DNA of 11,006 bases from Glomus cerebriforme (lineage: Eukaryota > Glomeromycota > Glomeromycetes > Glomerales > Glomeraceae), in the NCBI GenBank assembly GCA_003550305.1, contig QKYT01000643.1, positions 55,823-66,828 of the forward strand. The letters run 5' to 3'. Made by a program: the position numbers and the translations under genes. The notes beneath the pieces are model-generated. The model was not told the origin of the DNA. It worked only from the letters and a program-made list of their open reading frames with translations, and did not search any database. The first letter of the stretch is position 1. Each line of letters begins with the position of its first letter. Of this stretch, positions 6,692-11,006 are shown in pieces.

Positions 6692-7155
6692 AAAATTCAG
6701 CTTTACATGTACGCTAATAAAAAGTCTAAATTTAACTACTCTAGTACTCTACTATATTGAATTCAATTAAACTAATGCATGGTGCTAATTGATTCTAAAT
6801 TTGCCACAAGATTTATTTTCTTGAAAATTATGCAGTAAATAAGAAATTTTTAAATAAAATAAATTATAATTACTTAAAATTTGTTATTTTCTTAACTATC
6901 AAAAAATGAGAGCATGGTCACTATTAGTTCATTAATATTTTAGCCAGTAAACTAAGAAGGATATTATATTTTCTACTATTAATTGTAACTAGATAATATT
7001 TTGGATTCGATGAAACTATTATTTTGATCATAGTTATAGTGAAATCCTATTTATAAAGGGATTACTATAACTTGTTAAGGATAGGAAGATTAAAGAAAAA
7101 AATTGGAAAGAGACACCATAAATATGGGGAACACCACATTAAGATTCACGTGACT
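6692..7155 (+). repeat. Dispersed diverged repeat, copy B
   Basis: Collinear partner of 2109-2374 and 2709-2828 (see that entry for the shared words). Here the two blocks are directly joined: GATCATAG (7026-7033) runs straight into TTATAGTGAAATCC (7034-7047). At the far end ATTAAGATTCACGTGACT (7138-7155) replaces GTTAAGAATCACACGACT of copy A. An 18-nt direct repeat TAAAATAAATTATAATTA occurs inside at 6855-6872 and just outside at 7165-7182; in such AT-rich DNA that may be chance. Confidence 0.6.
7033..7071. repeat. Quasi-palindrome at the junction of the two repeat blocks
   Basis: GTTATAGTGAAATCC (7033-7047) pairs with GGGATTACTATAAC (7058-7071) apart from small bulges, around a 10-base AT loop. 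The left arm is the transposon-end-like AGTGAAATCC motif, so this may be a terminal inverted repeat folded on itself, or two ends brought together by an internal deletion. Confidence 0.55.
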
Positions 7156-8381
7156 ACTGTCTGATAAAATAAATTATAATTAAAACAAATTAAATATAAA
7201 CTTTATATAGACTTGTAACGAATCCACGCTTTCATAAAAATAAAAAAAAATAAAATAAAATATAAACTTTACTAATATCTTTAAACGAATATACAATGAA
7301 TAAATCTTTGGTATATTATAAAAGTTATAATATAATTTTAATAATTGTAAAATTTAAAAATTCGTTTAAAAAAAAATTACTTTAACTTTTCTCAGATTTA
7401 TCCTTCTTGAACTTAGAAAATTTTTTCTCATATAGTCACATAATAATGTAATTTCAGAAATTTCCGTATACTTGCAGAGTGTTTAAATTGTTTTTCTATC
7501 TTTGAAGTTCAAGATTATGCAAAGTTGTAACAAAGAGAAATCATGATGGACAGTTTTGGTTGTGTAAGTTTGCACGCTTTGAATCCTAACCTTTAACCTT
7601 AAACTTATATCTTTATATACTGTATTTTGTTATTTTCTAAAATTAAAAAAAAAATAGAAAAATATTCATTTATTATAAAAAAAAAATTCTCATTTCACAT
7701 TATTTATATTTAATTACAATAATAATAAAATTAAGCTTTCACAAGAACAATATTTTCTTAATTCAAAAAAATTAAACTGTTGAAATGCCAAAACATGGTC
7801 AAAATTCTGACACTTAAATCACAGTATGTAGTCACATATCAGTACAAGCGAAAAGTCAAAAATTCTAAGAACTGAACTAAAACTTAAAATAGAAAGAAAA
7901 AATCCTAAAAAATCTAAAAGATAATAAAAAAAGTTTACACTTTACAACTTTACAATTATATTAATAAATATTTGTTAAAATAAAATGTTTTCGATAAAAA
8001 ACTCTATCGATCAGTTGATTTAAATTTAAAATAATAGTCTTTTCTTCTTGTATACAAAAATAAAAGGTTTAATATAAATATACAACTACGTATTATAAAA
8101 TTTTTAAGATATAATATGCAAAAAGAAAATTATTTTTATGATTTTTAAGGTTTATCACCAGTGACCACTAAATAAATTAATTTGATTGTGAAATTTTGAT
8201 TAAAAATTATAAAAGCAAATTTTACAATTTTAATTTGATTACCCATTGCATTTTTTCGGTATTAATCAAAAATATTTATAAATTCATCATATAATCTTTA
8301 TTTTTATGTAAGCATTTTACTGTACATTGAAAATTAATACAATTGTTTTAATTATTAAATTAATTACGTTATAGTTATATT
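7156..8381. other. AT-rich desert, about 1.2 kb
   Basis: There are long A or T runs and A-rich direct repeats (AAATATAAACTTTA near 7191 and 7259). No recognised gene, RNA or element. On the minus strand near 7430-7390 a short lysine-rich patch (YEKKFSKFKKDKSEKS, then a stop) can be read, but a stop lies directly upstream. CATGGTCAAAATTCTGACAC at 7794 weakly echoes CATGGTCAGGTTCTGGACAC at 5658 in the 70-nt repeat region. Confidence 0.5.
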
Positions 8382-8465
8382 ATGTCTAGCATTACGATTT
8401 TCATTAATGATACATTATTGAAAGTTGCTATATTTGCTAACGGATCTGTTGGAGAGATTGTTTAA
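8382..8465 (+). pseudogene. 27-codon coding-like fragment, possibly a Crinkler-type header relic
   Basis: ATG 8382 reads MSSITIFINDTLLKVAIFAN, then GSVGEIV, and stops at TAA 8463. In spacing and residues it recalls the N-terminal header of Crinkler (CRN-like) proteins, which are numerous in Rhizophagus: a beta strand opening (M-x-x-ITIF), a (G/N)DTL segment, and VGE(L/I) before a lysine-rich helix. The expected LV before the DTL turn and three residues in the middle would be missing, and nothing recognisable follows. The match is weak and from memory; chance is a serious alternative. Confidence 0.2.
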
Positions 8466-8753
8466 TAAACACAGTAACAAAGCAATTTTAAAAATGGAGA
8501 AATGAATACATTATTAATTTAATTTTGAAACAGGGAAAGAATGTATGTATTTATAATTAAACAATGAATTATTGATTTACTTAAATAAAAATAAACAAGA
8601 AATATATTCTTTCTTAGACGTGTGTTAATAAGACTTGATTAATAATTTTATTTTGATGAGCATATTTTTGATAACCGCAATATTAGGATTATTATTGTGA
8701 TTAGAATATTGTCATAATTCAAATGCATTGCATACTATTAGTCTTTATTTCAG
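8466..8753. other. AT-rich intergenic stretch
   Basis: No gene or repeat recognised. The stretch ends in TTTATTTCAG (8744-8753), which would serve as a 3' splice site for the exon-like segment that follows. Confidence 0.4.
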
Positions 8754-8816
8754 GTAGTATGGTTTGAATTTATTCGTCATATACAAATATGCGAGTATAA
8801 ATTTTCATAAATATTG
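8754..8816 (+). pseudogene. Exon-like 63-nt segment between splice-like signals
   Basis: The segment is preceded by TTTATTTCAG and followed by GTAAGT (8817-8822), both good matches to fungal splice sites. It is 63 nt (21 codons). The first frame reads VVWFEFIRHIQICEYKFS, with one TAA at codon 19. Tryptophan, cysteine, arginine and CpG (CGT, GCGAG) are more frequent than in the surrounding AT-rich DNA. No family recognised, and no partner exon found within reach. Confidence 0.2.
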
Positions 8817-9169
8817 GTAAGTCTATCTTGATCAAATGGAAATTTAATGAATAAATCATTTCAATTTTACTTTAGCCCATTTTTATTCAGTAAATTACGT
8901 AATTAAATTAAATAAAATTCTATATTAATAATTAAAAAAATAATTTATCATTTGTCAAAAAAAATTAAATATTTAGTATAAGATTATTAAGAGTCAATTA
9001 GTTGTCAAATCAGCATTACTTATAGTACAAAAACAATTTAATTATAACAAAAAAGTCTTTACTTAAGATTCTGTTTAAATATCAGTATATTACCTCGTCA
9101 TTTTTATAGATATTTAATATTATCTCAACTTAATAACAATTTTTATTCCTAAACATAATAGAAAAAAAT
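8817..9169. other. AT-rich intergenic stretch
   Basis: I looked here for upstream exons of the kinase relic that follows and found none; no repeat or RNA gene is evident. Confidence 0.45.
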
Positions 9170-9268
9170 AATGACCTTTTAGATTTAAAACCAAAATCTG
9201 AACTAATACATAATGAGAGTGCTAACATTTTCGGTTTCAGCAAAATGACAAAAAAATTCGCATGGTGA
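9170..9268 (+). pseudogene. Protein kinase catalytic-loop fragment (third kinase relic)
   Basis: The frame 9179-9268 reads LDLKPKSELIHNESANIFGF, then SKMTKKFAW and TGA (9266-9268). It aligns by eye with the catalytic-loop to DFG segment of fungal kinases, (HR)DL-x-P-x-N-I-L-I-H-N-x-x-x-x-I-x-DFG-x-SK. The HRD arginine position reads Leu, the conserved Asn reads Ser, and the two codons before FG, including the DFG aspartate, are absent, as if six bases had been deleted in frame. Upstream exons (glycine-rich loop, VAxK) and the C-lobe are not found nearby. With about 30 residues the call is tentative, but LKPKS-LIHNE plus FGFSK is unlikely to be chance in a window with two other kinase relics. 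Confidence 0.5.
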
Positions 9269-9752
9269 ACATCATGTGATTTTACCGATTACTCTGATTT
9301 CCAGATACAATTTATATTTAAATTCCTAATTATATAATATAAAATAAAAAATAAGAATATATTTTCATTTTTAATCAATAACGTATTATATAATAATTAT
9401 GTTTAAAAAAAAGTAGCACTGCAATATTAAAAGGTATTATCCTACAGCCAAATAGGATCATGCTTTTTTTATCGTGCTGATATTTTTTTTATTAAGCTAT
9501 AAATAAACTACAATTGCATAATTATTATTGATATTTTTTACATTATTTCTAAAAATAATGAGAAATATTATAATAAAGAAAAAAAATCATCATGCAAATG
9601 TTTAAAGTAAATTATACCTCCTTTCTTGAACTTGTTTGTGGCATTTTATTTGAAAATAAGTAAAAAAAAATAAAGGAAAAAGTAAAAGGACGCGTCACGA
9701 AAAAACCAGAAAATAGTTTATAAGCATGATCATGGTGGATGCAGAATAATAC
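9269..9752. other. AT-rich stretch with one CpG-dense site
   Basis: No gene recognised. GGACGCGTCACG (9688-9699) contains three CpGs and an ACGCGT core. In many fungi that is the binding site of MBF-type cell-cycle regulators, but no adjacent gene is evident here. CATGATCATG at 9725-9734 is a perfect palindrome. Confidence 0.4.
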
Positions 9753-9832
9753 AGTTATTTGATAGAGATGTTAAAATATCATCCGAACTGCTTCGCAGTT
9801 CGGTGGTATTCTAACATCCCTATCAAATAACT
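9753..9832. repeat. 80-nt near-perfect palindrome (foldback hairpin element)
   Basis: The left arm 9753-9791 (AGTTATTTGATAGAGATGTT at its outer end) pairs with the right arm 9795-9832 (outer end AACATCCCTATCAAATAACT) around a three-base loop TTC. Only a few positions fail: A/G differences that still allow G-U pairs in RNA, and one extra base near the middle. The tip CCGAACTGC-TTC-GCAGTTCGG is a perfect 9-bp GC-rich stem. No coding frame. The pairing stops at 9753/9832 and no clear target duplication is visible. It could be a minimal foldback transposable element, or a structured RNA if transcribed. Confidence 0.85.
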
Positions 9833-10241
9833 AATATATATATCCCGTTTTTGTATAGCAAAATTTTAATAAATAAATCATTCTGTAACTTGATTTATAA
9901 ATTTTATCACAATTTTTCCTCATAACAACATTATAAATTTAGTCTTAATAATAAAATACTCGCAATGAATAGTAAAATTATCATCAGCCAAATATGGTAA
10001 TAATTTTTTTATTATCTTATTAATATCTTTTATATAATAATTTGTATAATTTAATGTTCTGAATTTTGCAAAGGAATTACAAGATGACACAGTGATTTAT
10101 TAAATTACAATAATAAAGCGATTTTACGTCATTGCGTAAATTTTTATAATTTATATATATTTTTTTTACGCCAAAATTAGTTATTAACTTTATTTAAGTA
10201 AAATCAAAAAGACAATTATGTAATATAACAAAGAAAATAAA
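9833..10241. other. AT-rich intergenic stretch
   Basis: Nothing recognisable on either strand apart from homopolymer runs. Confidence 0.45.
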
Positions 10242-10391
10242 CTAGCTCTCCAAATAATCTAGTCGAAGCTTATAATACATGTTGATATCTCTGGTAAAAT
10301 CCCCAGAAAAAATTCGTGGCTTGAATTTATGTATTCTGAAAGTGATACATTCTTGATATATTAAAATAGAAACAAACACGATGTACTGTAT
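10242..10391 (-). pseudogene. Open frame without start, possible coding relic
   Basis: The minus strand is open from 10391 to the stop TAG at 10244-10242, 49 codons. It includes YQECITFRIHKFKPRIFSGD and FTRDINMYYKLRLDYLES. The composition (Arg, Gly, Pro, Asp spread through) is more protein-like than typical translations of this window, and the bases are less AT-rich. There is no ATG near the start and no family resemblance that I can name. It may be an exon of a decayed gene or chance. Confidence 0.2.
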
Positions 10392-10509
10392 TTAATTTTT
10401 TTTTTTACAATTTACAGTCAAAATTTATATCATAAAAATGAATCGATGATTTAGGTTATAACATCTATAACATCATTTAATAAATAATCTTATGATTATT
10501 ATTATATCC

Positions 10510-10532
10510 NGATCATAAAATTAGATTTCTAN
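10510..10532. other. Two ambiguous bases
   Basis: N at 10510 and N at 10532, 22 bases apart, are the only ambiguities in the window. They mark unresolved consensus: low coverage, or real variation between nuclei or repeat copies. Confidence 0.95.
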
Positions 10533-10573
10533 TATGATATATAAATAGAAAATGAAAATAGCAAACAAATGCT

Positions 10574-10795
10574 TTATTGATTAATTATTCTTACTGATTT
10601 TAAAAATTTATCTCTTTTCTCCTCGACAATATAAATATGATTAAATGTAATTACGTCGCCAAACTTGATTTTCAGATTAACTGTATAATCCGGTCTATTT
10701 AATAATAATTTTTTTTTTAAAAAAAAAATTATTTCCACGAGTAAAATAGCTGGGAATAAATTAACTTTTAGAAATGCTATTAATGTTAGTAACAA
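10574..10795 (-). CDS. Doubtful 73-codon open frame, function unknown
   Basis: ATG at 10795 to a stop at 10574. The first half is hydrophobic (MLLTLIAFLKVNLFPAILLV, then EIIFFLKKKLLL) and is partly encoded by the T10A10 palindrome at 10704-10733, so it reflects low-complexity DNA. The second half (RPDYTVNLKIKFGDVITFNH, then IYIVEEKRDKFLKSVRIINQ) is more protein-like. No family recognised; no promoter or intron signal supports it. A relic or chance frame is as likely as a gene. Confidence 0.2.
   Translation of the reverse strand: MLLTLIAFLKVNLFPAILLVEIIFFLKKKLLLNRPDYTVNLKIKFGDVITFNHIYIVEEKRDKFLKSVRIINQ
10704..10733. repeat. Perfect 30-nt palindrome built on T10A10
   Basis: AATAA, then ten T (10709-10718), ten A (10719-10728), then TTATT: an exact palindrome with no spacer. 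A T-tract followed directly by an A-tract is flexible and prone to cruciform formation and to copying errors. Confidence 0.9.
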
Positions 10796-11006
10796 TTTTT
10801 TTTTGGTTTACTTTTAGAAAATTTTCTAAAAGAGCAATCTATATCAGCATATCCGAAATATTTTATATTTTATTACCAGAATTATTATCTAGTTACAATT
10901 TTTTATAATTTATTGACTGAAACAATTATTAACTAGTTAACAATTAACTGCTGTTGAAACTTCAACATCTTTTTATCGTTCTTGATGTCACAATTGTAAG
11001 GTGTAG
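10796..11006. other. AT-rich end of window
   Basis: No gene or repeat recognised. AGAAAATTTTCT at 10816-10827 is a 12-nt palindrome of simple composition. Confidence 0.4.

Noticed and set aside
6855..7182. 18-nt direct repeat TAAAATAAATTATAATTA as a target-site duplication
   Set aside because: It is composed only of A and T, and one copy lies inside the dispersed repeat instead of at its border, so chance is the simpler explanation.
7388..7435. Minus-strand patch YEKKFSKFKKDKSEKS
   Set aside because: A lysine-rich string of 16 residues bounded by stops, easily produced by A-rich DNA; no family evidence.
7585..7600. CCTAACCTTTAACCTT as interstitial telomere repeat
   Set aside because: Only two imperfect units; not a run of CCCTAA.

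Overview
This window looks like gene-poor nuclear DNA from a eukaryote with an AT-rich genome, most likely an arbuscular mycorrhizal fungus (Glomeromycotina, Rhizophagus-like). Four things point there: strong AT richness, short introns of GT...AG type, a decayed Sel1 repeat at the left edge, and relics of protein kinases whose wording (EWVPFDRFKDTKQIGEG, VALKSL, LHPNI, GITK, LLVLEYADSGTLRNYLKDNF, CMHQKDIIH-DL, NNILVHQN, DFGLSRR) is that of the hugely expanded kinase-like families of Rhizophagus. The species assignment is inference from recall, not from a search. No gene in the window appears intact.

Layout. 1-206: Sel1-repeat relic, plus strand. 608-842: short-period tandem array. 1005-1063: smaller word repeat. 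1085-1476: kinase N-lobe relic on the minus strand. 1517-1599: small inverted repeat with a T18 run. 2109-2828: copy A of a diverged dispersed repeat; copy B is at 6692-7155. 2996-3744: 741-bp non-autonomous DNA transposon with about 38-bp terminal inverted repeats, flanked on both sides by TTAA. 4171-4303: MITE-like inverted repeat. 4654-5437: the most complete coding relic, a kinase pseudogene with recognisable exons, ending abruptly in a repeat-word region (5438-5780). 5790-6180: GC-richer unexplained stretch. 6200-6463: candidate coding relic on the minus strand. 7156-8381: AT-rich desert. 8382-8465 and 8754-8816: two tiny coding-like stretches. 9170-9268: a third kinase relic (catalytic loop to DFG region). 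9753-9832: near-perfect 80-nt palindrome. 10242-10391 and 10574-10795: two doubtful minus-strand open frames. Two ambiguous bases (N) lie at 10510 and 10532.

Reading as a whole. The window is best described as a graveyard of lineage-expanded signalling genes (three kinase relics on both strands plus a Sel1 fragment) mixed with non-autonomous mobile elements and peculiar short-word arrays. The genes do not form a working system. The parts most worth a second look are the TTAA-flanked element, the 20/11-nt array whose spacing tracks the DNA helical repeat, the two-copy dispersed repeat, and the kinase relics that are visible only when reading frames are joined.
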